Origin: Leptospiraceae bacterium
Lineage (GTDB): Bacteria; Spirochaetota; Leptospiria; Leptospirales; Leptospiraceae
NCBI GenBank assembly: GCA_016708435.1
Contig: JADJFV010000031.1
Coordinates: 195,001-247,191 of the forward strand
Direction of reading: 5' to 3'
Length of the DNA stretch: 52,191 nt
Both the position numbers and the translations under genes were made by a program. How positions within the stretch are numbered: the first letter of the stretch is position 1; each line of letters starts with the position of its first letter. The notes below the pieces were generated by a model. That model saw nothing but the letters and a program-made list of their open reading frames with translations, made no database searches and was not told the DNA's origin. Shown here piece after piece: positions 24,524-32,528 of the stretch.

Positions 24524-26338
24524 TTTAATAAACTACAGGAGACACCAACCATTAGCCCTGAGAAAGTTAAGCCAGTTGTAGACAAACCCAAGGGTTTCAC
24601 TATACAATTAAAGCTGATGGGGATAATTTCTCTTTTATTCATTCTGACTGTCACTGTCATTATCATGCTCGCCACTCAATTCTTTCGCTCCGAGACAGAA
24701 GCTCGCGTGGACGACATGAACCTCCAAAATGTGCGTGTCACCGGCTCCAAAGTAAAAACAGACATTGCCGCTATCTTAGACAAAGCGACTCAGATGGTCG
24801 TCATCCTTCAGTCCGAATCCAATCCCGAAAAATTCATCAATCTTTTTTTTAAGAATGACCCCGACTTCTTACTCTTAGGTCTATATCGCCGAGAGGAAGA
24901 GCGGCTAAATCCAATTAAACTCATTTTGAACAAAGAGTATTTGAATGAATATCAGCTCAAGAATGAAGACCTGGAATCCATCATCACTCTAAATAAATCC
25001 GTCTTCGAAAGATCTTTCGAGGGAGAGCCTATTCTCTATAATGCAAGCCCCGGCGCCAAAGAGCCAGTATTCGCACTCAGCTTTCCTCAAACCGACGGTG
25101 ACAAACAAGATATAATCATCGCTGTCATTAAGTTGGATAAAATTCAATCTGCTTTTAAAAAATCAGGAATCACAGAAATATTTTTAGTCAACGGTGACGG
25201 TCTAGTGATTGCTCATGACGACGCAAAAGTTCTATTTACCTCCGCAAATTTTAGTGAACTCCCCATTGTAGATCAAATGCTAAAAAGCAATATCGCAAAT
25301 GGAAAGAAGACCTATAAAGGAGCGGATAACAAGGATTATATCGGTGCCTATCAAAAAATCGGCTTTGCCAATAGTGGAGTCATTTCTGTTGTCGAAGAAG
25401 AGCGCGCCATGGAATCAGTTTACAAAATTCAAAGCATGAATATCAAGATTATGATTATCGGGGTAAGCCTTGCACTCATCGTTGTATTCATTATGGCAAA
25501 GACAATTTCTAATCCTATTTTACTTTTATTATCCGCTACCGTTGAAATCGCAAAGGGAAATTTTAAAGTCAAGATAAAGCCTAGCACAAAAGATGAAGTA
25601 GGACTTCTAACTGAATATTTCGTTACCATGGGCGAGGGTCTAGAAGAGCGAGAGAAAGTAAAAAGCATTCTAGGAAATATGATTGATCCAGTCGTGGTCG
25701 GGGAAGCCATGAAAGACATGAACGCACTGAAACGCGGATCAGAGAAGCAGATAACAGCTTTTTTCTCCGACGTAGCAGGCTTCTCTACAATCAGTGAGGA
25801 GCTAACCTCTGTTGACCTCGCCGCCTTACTCAACGAATATCTATCTGCCATGACCTTAATCTTAAAAAAATACAATGGAGTATTAGATAAATACATTGGG
25901 GATGCGATAGTCGGAATATTTAACGCTCCCGTTGACGTTCCCAATCACCCTCTTTCAGCGGCTATGGCTTCGATTGAAATGATTACAAAGCTACATGATC
26001 TTCGAGAATATTGGACAAAGAACAATCTCTACACAAAAGAAGCTCGCGAAATGGATGTTCGAATTGGACTCAATGTGGGTTTGGCTAAAGTTGGGTTTAT
26101 GGGAACGGATGCTCTTGCCTCGTATACCATGATGGGGGATACTGTTAATTTGGCGGCACGTCTGGAAGCTGCGGGCAAAGATTACGGCGTAAATATTCTC
26201 ATTTCAGAAAGCATGAACAAGGAAGTAGGCAAAGAGCTATTTACCCGTGGACTTGATTTAGTTCGAGTAAAAGGAAAAAATGAGCCAGTCAAACTTTTCG
26301 AACTCATTGGAACGCAAACTGACATCACTCCCCTTTAA
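24521..26338 (+). CDS. Class III adenylate cyclase with periplasmic sensor and HAMP domains
   Basis: Translation starts at TTG with a strong upstream GAGGGGA. The product has 605 residues as read. TM1 is at about 28-52, a dCache-like periplasmic sensor at about 55-300, TM2 at about 303-325, then HAMP and the catalytic domain. Catalytic metal aspartates are D417 in FFSDVAGFS and D461 in DKYIGDAIVGIF. The Lys of LDKYIGD favours ATP, and N543 and R547 lie in GDTVNLAARLE. It should make cAMP in response to an outside ligand. The frame stops at 26338, but the typical C-terminal tail continues in another frame to 26544, so the gene is frameshifted. FecR-domain and TIG-domain genes follow directly. 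Confidence 0.9.
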   Translation: MFNKLQETPTISPEKVKPVVDKPKGFTIQLKLMGIISLLFILTVTVIIMLATQFFRSETEARVDDMNLQNVRVTGSKVKTDIAAILDKATQMVVILQSESNPEKFINLFFKNDPDFLLLGLYRREEERLNPIKLILNKEYLNEYQLKNEDLESIITLNKSVFERSFEGEPILYNASPGAKEPVFALSFPQTDGDKQDIIIAVIKLDKIQSAFKKSGITEIFLVNGDGLVIAHDDAKVLFTSANFSELPIVDQMLKSNIANGKKTYKGADNKDYIGAYQKIGFANSGVISVVEEERAMESVYKIQSMNIKIMIIGVSLALIVVFIMAKTISNPILLLLSATVEIAKGNFKVKIKPSTKDEVGLLTEYFVTMGEGLEEREKVKSILGNMIDPVVVGEAMKDMNALKRGSEKQITAFFSDVAGFSTISEELTSVDLAALLNEYLSAMTLILKKYNGVLDKYIGDAIVGIFNAPVDVPNHPLSAAMASIEMITKLHDLREYWTKNNLYTKEAREMDVRIGLNVGLAKVGFMGTDALASYTMMGDTVNLAARLEAAGKDYGVNILISESMNKEVGKELFTRGLDLVRVKGKNEPVKLFELIGTQTDITPL

Positions 26339-26544
26339 GAGAATCTGCAGAAATTTATCAACATGCATTTGCTCTTTACCTAAAACAAAATTGGGATATT
26401 GCAATTGATTCATTTAAACAAGCCGAAAAAGCAAAAGGAAAAAAAGATAAGGCAGTAGAGCTTCTAATTGATAGATGTTTCTATTATAAATCATCTCCCC
26501 CCGGCGATACCTGGGATGGAGTATTCACTCGTAAACATAAATAG
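26339..26544 (+). pseudogene. Out-of-frame C-terminal tail of the adenylate cyclase
   Basis: In the -1 frame relative to the cyclase, codons from about 26,334 read RESAEIYQHAFALYLKQNW and continue with TPR-like helices to SPPGDTWDGVFTRKHK and a stop at 26542-26544, two bases before the next gene. This TPR-like extension ending in a PPGD-WDGV motif is what I expect at the end of leptospiral cyclases. A one-base indel in the CCCCTTTAA stretch (26,328-26,336) explains the break. Confidence 0.75.
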
Positions 26545-26546
26545 CC

Positions 26547-29500
26547 ATGCGTCGCCCCTCTAAGGATTCAATCCTCACAATCGGATTTCTTCTTCTAAAC
26601 AGTATCCTATTTTCTGTCCTACTCTATCTTGATTTAAACGAGAAAGCAGGTATTGGTAATAATCCTCTCATTGGAGAAGTAACCTTCAAAGAAAAAACAG
26701 TCCATCGAAAATTAGATTCGAGCGTTGTATGGGATCAAGTAGAAAATAAATCTCCCGTGGCTAACAAGGATACTATCCGCACACTCGATTACTCCGATGC
26801 AGTATTGACCTTAAAAGATGGAACCACTGTTCGACTTTCGGATAATAGCATGATCTACATTGATCTTTCTGAGAAAAATCTAAACATCAACTTTGACTAC
26901 GGTTCCATTTCTACTTCAAGAGCCGATGGCACTGAACCTGATGCCACTCTAAATATTAAGAGTGGAGATAAGACCATTCAAATTGACAAAGGCGGAGCAG
27001 CAAAATTATCCAAGAACGAAGACGAAAATGTAAACATCCAAGTCGAGAAAGGACAAGCACGGTTAGCCTTAAAAGGCAAAGAAGAAATTCTACAAACAAA
27101 TCAAACAGCAGAACTCAGAGACAATAAGATAGATGTAAAACCAATTCGCTTTTTACTTCAATCTCCCCCTGACGGCAAATACTATTCTACCAGTGTGGAT
27201 ACCTTTACTTCTGAATTCAAATGGAGTCCGCTTGACAAAGGAGTGGTAGTCAATCTTGAAATCGCAAAAGATAAATCCTTTCGTCAAATTATTAAACAAC
27301 AATCCGGCATTCGAGAAGCAGGTATTTCTATTGCCTTAAATCCGGGAATTTACTTTTGGAGAATCGGAGCAAAGAATCCTCTTGGCGGCAAATTAGAATT
27401 TAGCGAAAGTAGAAAGCTCACTCTTTTTGCAGAGAAAGCGGTTACTATCACTACTCCGCAAGATGGAAAAGTATTTACCTATAGCTTAAAGCTTCCGACC
27501 ATTGCACTTCGCTGGACAAAAAACGAATTCTCTTCTTCTTACAAGGTGGACATTGCTCGCAATCTAGAATTTACCAACATGGTCAAGACTCTTGATTCTT
27601 TTGAAAATTACATCAGCACAGATATTCCTGCGAAAGGAACCTACTACATCCGTGTCACTACTCGTCCCAATGTTCCAGATCTATCGCCTGTCGTTTCCCC
27701 TGTTACTAAATTTTCTATTGAAGAAAAGCAAGTCCCCGATGCACCCGAAATTATATCTCCCGTTGCCAATGCAGGATTTGGTTTAGACTTTATTCAAAGA
27801 AGTAGGATTGTATTTAACTGGCGGGATAATAGAGAGTTTGCGAGCTATGAATTAGAAATAGCAAAGACATCTGACTTTGCATCTATCTTAATCAAACAAA
27901 ATTCAAAAGAGAATTTTAGCTCGCCTGAATTAAAAGAACAAGTAGGTGAACTCTTTTGGCGGGTAAGAGGTATTTTACCCGATGGAAGAAAATCGGAATT
28001 CTCGAGAACCAATCCATTTAGAATCACTGAGCCTACAAACTTAAAACTAATCTATCCCGAATCCCTCTCCGAGCTTGACATGACCTCTGATAAATCAGTT
28101 ACCTTTCGCTGGCAAAGACCGGAGACTACGGGGACATTTCTCTTAGAAATTGCAAATAGTCCTGACTTTTCCAATTTGGTATTAAAAGAGGATGAGAGAA
28201 TCGTTTCGGGGTATTCAAAAAAAGTATCTTTAAAATCAGAAGGAAAATACTATTGGAGAATTAAATTACTCTCCCGTGAAAACAAAGAAATTTCCAAGAG
28301 TGAAGATAGTAGCTTCACTTTATTAGCCGCTCCTATTCCCAAGCTAATTAGTCCGAGCGAAGGGGCAAACATTGATTTAACCAGTTCACCGGCAATAGAC
28401 TTTAATTGGGCGAGAGACGAGAAAGCCAATTCTTATACGGTAGAAATTTTTGATACAAACAAAGGAGCAAGAAGACTTGTAAGCACTGCAACTACAACTG
28501 ATACAGCATTCTCCTTTCGGGAAATTTCTAAACTCAGAGACGGAAATTTTATTTGGGCAGTGTCTATTCTCTATTCTACAAAAGACGGAAGACCAATCAA
28601 AAGTCCACCAACTACTTCTTCTTTTACAGTCCAGGCACCTAAAGTAGAAATGCCTGTGCCTGTCGCCATACAACCAGTAAACGCTTCAGAGCTAGTTATG
28701 GGTGAGAAAGAAGAAGTTTTATTCAAGTGGGAGAAAAACGAAAAAGCAGTTCACTACCAAATCGATGTGCAAGAAAAATCTACCAACAGAATAAAACCCG
28801 TATTCCAAAAGCAAACTTCAGATACAAATGCGTTATTTGAAATACCTCTCACAGTCGGTGAAGGTATTTATTATTGGGATCTGTATATATTCTATAAAAC
28901 ATGGGACGGGCGCGTAACTAGAAGTAACCCTATACGAAACGAATTCTCTTTGAAATTTCCCTATCGTAATCCGCCCTTCTCTGTCCTTACTAGTCCTAGC
29001 GGTGGACAAGACATTAAGCCAGATGATAACTGGAATGTCCCACTGGTATGGGAAGCAAACGAGCGAGCTGTATCGTATAACGTCCTAGTCTCCGAATTTG
29101 AAACAAATAAACCGGTCTTCAAAGAAACAACAGAGGCTACACGCACTACATTCGTCGTAAGTGATACAGCAATTAAACCCGGAAAATATGTCTGGTCGAT
29201 TTCCCTTAATTACAAAGCAAAAGATGAAAGAATCGTAAAGAGCCCCACTAGGAGACAGGAATTCAACCTAGTCATGCCTTCCTTTGAAGTTCCCGTTTCC
29301 GTTGCCATTTCTCCCGAAGCGGATACTGTCTATAATCCAACAAATCAATCAGAATTAGAATTCAAATGGGAAAAGAGCAACTCTGCCTTGTTATACACAG
29401 TGGAGCTATTTGAGCTAAAAGAAGGTAGTCAATTGCTAATCACTCGCAAAGATACAAAAGAAAATTCATTTTTATTTAAGGATATGACTCGTCTCACAAA

Positions 29501-29660
29501 TGGGCAATACCAATGGAAACTAACGATTGCTTATAAGGATAGAAAGCTTAAGACTATTTATACTGAGCCGCTCATGACTGATTTCACTGTTCGTATTCCT
29601 GCGGAAGATGTAATAGAAGCTCCTCAAATCATATCCAAACCGAGGCTTTATGTGGAATAA
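26547..29660 (+). CDS. FecR-domain surface protein with fibronectin-like repeats
   Basis: A 1037-residue protein with one N-terminal membrane segment (LTIGFLLLNSILFSVLLYLDL, about 10-30), so it is anchored and faces the periplasm. Residues about 60-200 form a FecR-type domain (LTLKDGTTVRLSDNSMIYID, KGQARLALKGKEEILQTNQ). The rest is a series of about eight repeated beta domains of 90-100 residues, each with the pattern F-W...A..Y.V.I......Y-WR/W-I/V (for example GIYFWRIGAKN, GKYYWRIKL, GKYVWSISL). No sigma-regulator cytoplasmic part is present, unlike true FecR. It follows the cyclase tail by two bases and overlaps the next gene by 11, so it is in an operon. The role is probably structural or sensory at the envelope. 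Confidence 0.85.
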   Translation: MRRPSKDSILTIGFLLLNSILFSVLLYLDLNEKAGIGNNPLIGEVTFKEKTVHRKLDSSVVWDQVENKSPVANKDTIRTLDYSDAVLTLKDGTTVRLSDNSMIYIDLSEKNLNINFDYGSISTSRADGTEPDATLNIKSGDKTIQIDKGGAAKLSKNEDENVNIQVEKGQARLALKGKEEILQTNQTAELRDNKIDVKPIRFLLQSPPDGKYYSTSVDTFTSEFKWSPLDKGVVVNLEIAKDKSFRQIIKQQSGIREAGISIALNPGIYFWRIGAKNPLGGKLEFSESRKLTLFAEKAVTITTPQDGKVFTYSLKLPTIALRWTKNEFSSSYKVDIARNLEFTNMVKTLDSFENYISTDIPAKGTYYIRVTTRPNVPDLSPVVSPVTKFSIEEKQVPDAPEIISPVANAGFGLDFIQRSRIVFNWRDNREFASYELEIAKTSDFASILIKQNSKENFSSPELKEQVGELFWRVRGILPDGRKSEFSRTNPFRITEPTNLKLIYPESLSELDMTSDKSVTFRWQRPETTGTFLLEIANSPDFSNLVLKEDERIVSGYSKKVSLKSEGKYYWRIKLLSRENKEISKSEDSSFTLLAAPIPKLISPSEGANIDLTSSPAIDFNWARDEKANSYTVEIFDTNKGARRLVSTATTTDTAFSFREISKLRDGNFIWAVSILYSTKDGRPIKSPPTTSSFTVQAPKVEMPVPVAIQPVNASELVMGEKEEVLFKWEKNEKAVHYQIDVQEKSTNRIKPVFQKQTSDTNALFEIPLTVGEGIYYWDLYIFYKTWDGRVTRSNPIRNEFSLKFPYRNPPFSVLTSPSGGQDIKPDDNWNVPLVWEANERAVSYNVLVSEFETNKPVFKETTEATRTTFVVSDTAIKPGKYVWSISLNYKAKDERIVKSPTRRQEFNLVMPSFEVPVSVAISPEADTVYNPTNQSELEFKWEKSNSALLYTVELFELKEGSQLLITRKDTKENSFLFKDMTRLTNGQYQWKLTIAYKDRKLKTIYTEPLMTDFTVRIPAEDVIEAPQIISKPRLYVE

Positions 29661-30825
29661 ATTAAAACAAATACTACTTTTACTCTTAATGACTCTTACT
29701 TTCGGATATTCTAGATTATCCGCAGAGGACCAGGAAATCGAATGGGGAGCTTCCAAAATCGCAAAGGCTTACAAGGTAGAACTACGAGATTTCAGTTCCA
29801 AGAAAATGGTTTTAGAAAAAAAAGTTAAAACCACTTCCTATAAAATTGACAAACTAGATCCGGGTCTTTATGAATACCGAATCGGAATTATCAATGACAA
29901 GGAGGTAACGGTCATTTACTCTGAATGGTCTACACTTTCTATCATCCAAGCCTTTGAACCAGAAGGCTCAGTAGAAGAAATCTATTACGGAGGCAAGCAA
30001 GACAAATTCCAGGAGATATACATTAGCGGTAGTAATTTCTTAGAAGATACTAAAATAGAAATTTTTTCTCCTCAGGGAAAAATTCCCGTCAAGAATCTAG
30101 TTCGAATTAGCGAAAGAGAATTAAAATTCATACTAGATCTGACCACTGCAAAGCCGGGCACTTATGATTTAAAGATTATCAATCCATTGAATAAAACCTA
30201 CGTCAAAAAAGGCTTTTATTTATTAGGCAATACAAAAGCAGAAGCAGAGAAGATAATCATAGAAGCCGCGAATAAAAGTCAGGGAACAGAAGTGAGCGTG
30301 GATAGAAAGTTTTTTCAACGCTCTGCCTTTTTGCCGGGCTTAGGACAGTATACGAGTGGAAAAGATTACGATTCAAAGTTTAGAAAAGTAAAAGGAATCG
30401 CATTCTTTACAGCTACAATTGGCGCTGGAATATTTGCAGCTGTGAGTTATCGCGATTATGCGCAGAAAAAAAAAGAAGTCAACGACTTACACGATTTAGA
30501 TAATCTAGTGAATTATCCGTATAATTCGCAACAGTCGTTAAGTGGAATTTATTTGAGTCATCAATTTACAAACGGGACTTTAGAATTAGACAATAAATGG
30601 CATACATTCACTGCTTCCTCTGCCTTATTCGTGGGATTTTATTTGATTAATCTGATTGATTCGTATTTCTTTACAGGCCCAATTGCCAACGCTAAAACGG
30701 CAAATATCAGAGAAAAGGACTCTCAACTAAAAGCCTATATTCTCCCCGACAGAGGTGGTGGAGTAAATTATGGAAATACTGGAATTGGCAGTTCTTATAT
30801 AATCGAATACAGCTTCCGCTTTTAA
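29650..30825 (+). CDS. Exported protein with fibronectin-like and IPT/TIG-like domains and a C-terminal membrane region
   Basis: A 391-residue protein starting inside the previous gene's end (11-base overlap). A signal peptide is clear (LKQILLLLLMTLTFGYSRLSA). Residues 30-105 match the fibronectin-like repeat of its neighbour (WGASKIAKAYKVELRD...YEYRIGI). Residues about 105-195 look like an IPT/TIG domain (EIYISGSNFLEDTKIEIFSP...GTYDLKIINP). The last third has FLPGLGQYTSG, hydrophobic stretches (IAFFTATIGAGIFAAVSY and SSALFVGFYLINLIDSYFF) and resembles the DUF5683-type membrane region. It probably works with the FecR-domain protein; the function is unknown. Confidence 0.8.
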   Translation: MWNKLKQILLLLLMTLTFGYSRLSAEDQEIEWGASKIAKAYKVELRDFSSKKMVLEKKVKTTSYKIDKLDPGLYEYRIGIINDKEVTVIYSEWSTLSIIQAFEPEGSVEEIYYGGKQDKFQEIYISGSNFLEDTKIEIFSPQGKIPVKNLVRISERELKFILDLTTAKPGTYDLKIINPLNKTYVKKGFYLLGNTKAEAEKIIIEAANKSQGTEVSVDRKFFQRSAFLPGLGQYTSGKDYDSKFRKVKGIAFFTATIGAGIFAAVSYRDYAQKKKEVNDLHDLDNLVNYPYNSQQSLSGIYLSHQFTNGTLELDNKWHTFTASSALFVGFYLINLIDSYFFTGPIANAKTANIREKDSQLKAYILPDRGGGVNYGNTGIGSSYIIEYSFRF

Positions 30826-30906
30826 AGAAACACGAAGCACATGAATAAATTTGGAACAGTATCTTTTTCCTCTTTTTCTCTGTGCCTCAGTGGCAAAATT
30901 ACAAGT

Positions 30907-31263
30907 TTAAGGGGCGCTACGGGTATAGGTTGTATTGCCTAGAATTAAGTTTTCACCCTCTATTTTTACTTCAACAGTTTCGGTTTTTTCTAAATCAGTT
31001 CTCTCCATTGTAAGTAGATTACCGGCTAACGACCATTTACCTTGCCACATGGTAGCTTCTCCATCCGGACCTTGAATATGCAAGCGACCATCTGGAAAAA
31101 AGTCCAGGGATACTTTGTCTACAGTTGTTTGCCATCCGAAGGTTCCCTCTTTGCTCACTAAAAATGCTTTTATTTCCGCCTCAGACGCTTTGGATTTACT
31201 ACATCCAATCAAAACAACAGATAAACTAATAACTGCTACTAAAAATTTTAAGAATCTTTTCAT
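30907..31263 (-). CDS. Small hypothetical lipoprotein
   Basis: A 118-residue protein with a clear lipoprotein leader (FLVAVISLSVVLIGC, Cys21). The mature part is a small beta-rich domain (DFFPDGRLHIQGPDGEATMW, WSLAGNLLTMERTDLEKT, GENLILGNTTYTR) of the lipocalin-like/META-like kind, in which a W-G-K-W-S-L strand is followed by two hairpins. It probably sits in the inner or outer membrane facing the periplasm. It is transcribed on the minus strand downstream of the EVE gene (72-base gap) and convergent with the TIG-domain gene. A gtgcctcagtggcaaaatta repeat fragment lies between the convergent ends. Confidence 0.75.
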   Translation of the reverse strand: MKRFLKFLVAVISLSVVLIGCSKSKASEAEIKAFLVSKEGTFGWQTTVDKVSLDFFPDGRLHIQGPDGEATMWQGKWSLAGNLLTMERTDLEKTETVEVKIEGENLILGNTTYTRSAP

Positions 31264-31335
31264 TCTTTTATGCGCTCCTTTTTCTATTTAAACCAATATC
31301 ATTTTCGCTTTAAAAAATAAAACCAGAAAAGAATC

Positions 31336-31797
31336 TCACTCGCCTTGTTTTACAATGAAGTCAAATTCTTTTTTTGTAATTGGTTGAATTGATAACCTAG
31401 AGCCCTTCTGGATTAATTTCATACTAGAAAGCTCTTTAAATGTTTTAATTGCTTTTAGAGTGACAGGATTTTTAAATTTGGATTTAAACTTCACATCTAC
31501 CATATACCATTGCGGCTTATCGCTCTTAGACTTTGGATCAAAGTATTTGCTCTGTGGATCAAACGCATAATGGTCTATATACCCCTCTTTTACTACTTCC
31601 GCTATTCCCGCCACTGCCATCGGTTCAATTCGACTATGATAGAATAAAACCAGATCACCCTTCTTTACTTCATCGCGCAAATAATTTCTCGCTTGAAAAT
31701 TACGAACTCCTTCCCAACTCCCAATTCCATTCTTACAATTTTTCAAATCGTCTATCGAAAATACATCCGGCTCTGATTTGAATAACCAATAGTTCAT
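31336..31797 (-). CDS. EVE-domain protein (Thy28/YihI-like)
   Basis: A 153-residue protein that consists of one EVE domain: MNYWLFKSEPDVFSIDDL at the start, then WEGVRNFQARNYLRDEVKKG, DLVLFYHS and QWYMVDVKF. These are the conserved blocks of the family. EVE domains share the PUA fold and bind modified bases in DNA or RNA, and in bacteria they often accompany modification-dependent restriction genes. Here it stands alone about 7 kb from the restriction island, so it may simply be a housekeeping base reader. The family assignment is very clear. Confidence 0.9.
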   Translation of the reverse strand: MNYWLFKSEPDVFSIDDLKNCKNGIGSWEGVRNFQARNYLRDEVKKGDLVLFYHSRIEPMAVAGIAEVVKEGYIDHYAFDPQSKYFDPKSKSDKPQWYMVDVKFKSKFKNPVTLKAIKTFKELSSMKLIQKGSRLSIQPITKKEFDFIVKQGE

Positions 31798-31818
31798 CGT
31801 TTTACTCCTGACTTTTTA

Positions 31819-31852
31819 AGATTACCACCGATGGACACCGACTAACACCGAT
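31819..31852 (+). repeat. Interspersed repeat unit (accaccgatggacaccgact)
   Basis: One copy of the caccgatgg family (gattaccaccgatggacacc then gactaacaccgatg) close to the EVE gene start. Related copies lie at about 7,801-7,853 (reverse), 16,342-16,362 and 34,722-34,755. Confidence 0.75.
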
Positions 31853-32053
31853 GTTTTATATGATAGCGTTCACTTGGGTTCAAGTTTTTGGTTTAGGGCT
31901 TTGGTTTCAAATATAATTTTAATTTCTATTCTTTCCTAGATTATGCAATATTCCCTTTCAATTTACCAATTTATTGATTAATATTTTTTCACCAAAGGCT
32001 TAGAATGGGTTTGAGCGGTTAGCCCAAGCCGCCTGCAGGCTTCCTCCCATAAT

Positions 32054-32084
32054 ATTTCTAAACGAGCCAAGCGAGTTTAGAAAT
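32054..32084. repeat. Perfect 10-bp inverted repeat upstream of ccmE
   Basis: Arms atttctaaac (32054-32063) and gtttagaaat (32075-32084) flank an 11-base centre. It lies 52 bases before the ccmE start and could be an operator or a repeat-derived palindrome. Confidence 0.55.
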
Positions 32085-32135
32085 AAAAATTCCTTTTCCT
32101 TTTGGTAGCATTTTAAAGTCTACTCATTAGGGACT

Positions 32136-32528
32136 ATGAAAACAAAATTTATACTATTAATATTGGCTATAGGGCTTTCGCTTGCTGCGATTGCTTTTTT
32201 TTCGTCTAAGGAAACTTCCTTCGTATTACTCGATGCAAGTGAGCTTGCTGTTCACCCAGACAAATACGATGGTGACAATCTTCGTGTTCGAGGAATGGTA
32301 AAGATCGGCTCGGTTACAAGAGAAGGCAGAGAAGCAAAATTTATTATCGAACTCAACAACAAAGAAGTTCCAGTCAACTTCACCGGCAAAGAGCTATTAC
32401 CCGACGCATTCAAAGAAGGAGTGCGAGTTCGAGTAGACGGAAAATTTAAAAACGGAGTCTTAGTTGGAGACCACGTAGAAGCAAAATGTGCCTCTAAATA
32501 CGAAGCGGAATACAAAAACGAACCATGA
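32136..32528 (+). CDS. ccmE: Cytochrome c maturation haem chaperone CcmE, CxxxY variant
   Basis: A 130-residue protein with an N-terminal membrane anchor (FILLILAIGLSLAAIAFF) and the OB-fold beta-barrel of CcmE: LRVRGMVKIGSVTREG (about 49-64), FTGKELLPDAFKEGVRVRVDGKF (about 82-104). CcmE binds haem covalently in the periplasm and passes it to the CcmF/H lyase. In most bacteria the ligand is the His of an HxxxY motif; here the same place has AKCASKY, i.e. C118-xxx-Y122. CxxxY forms are known from archaea and some Desulfovibrio, so this is a genuine variant. It overlaps ccmF by 4 bases and heads the ccm operon. Confidence 0.85.
   Translation: MKTKFILLILAIGLSLAAIAFFSSKETSFVLLDASELAVHPDKYDGDNLRVRGMVKIGSVTREGREAKFIIELNNKEVPVNFTGKELLPDAFKEGVRVRVDGKFKNGVLVGDHVEAKCASKYEAEYKNEP

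Larger units (their letters stand above)
31798..32135. other. 338-base divergent gap with repeat and palindrome
   Basis: The gap between the divergent EVE gene and ccmE holds an accaccgatggacaccgact repeat unit (about 31,823-31,852), a tag of unassigned sequence and a palindrome at 32054-32084. The ccm promoter must lie in the last 100 bases, but no clear hexamers were fixed. Confidence 0.5.

Noticed and set aside
25429..25944. 171-codon minus-strand frame inside the cyclase
   Set aside because: It is an antisense shadow of the catalytic and HAMP regions, with no start signal and no recognisable domain.
26325..26340. Programmed -1 frameshift in the cyclase
   Set aside because: The zero-frame codons CCC CTT TAA do not form an X-XXY-YYZ slippery site, so an indel is simpler.
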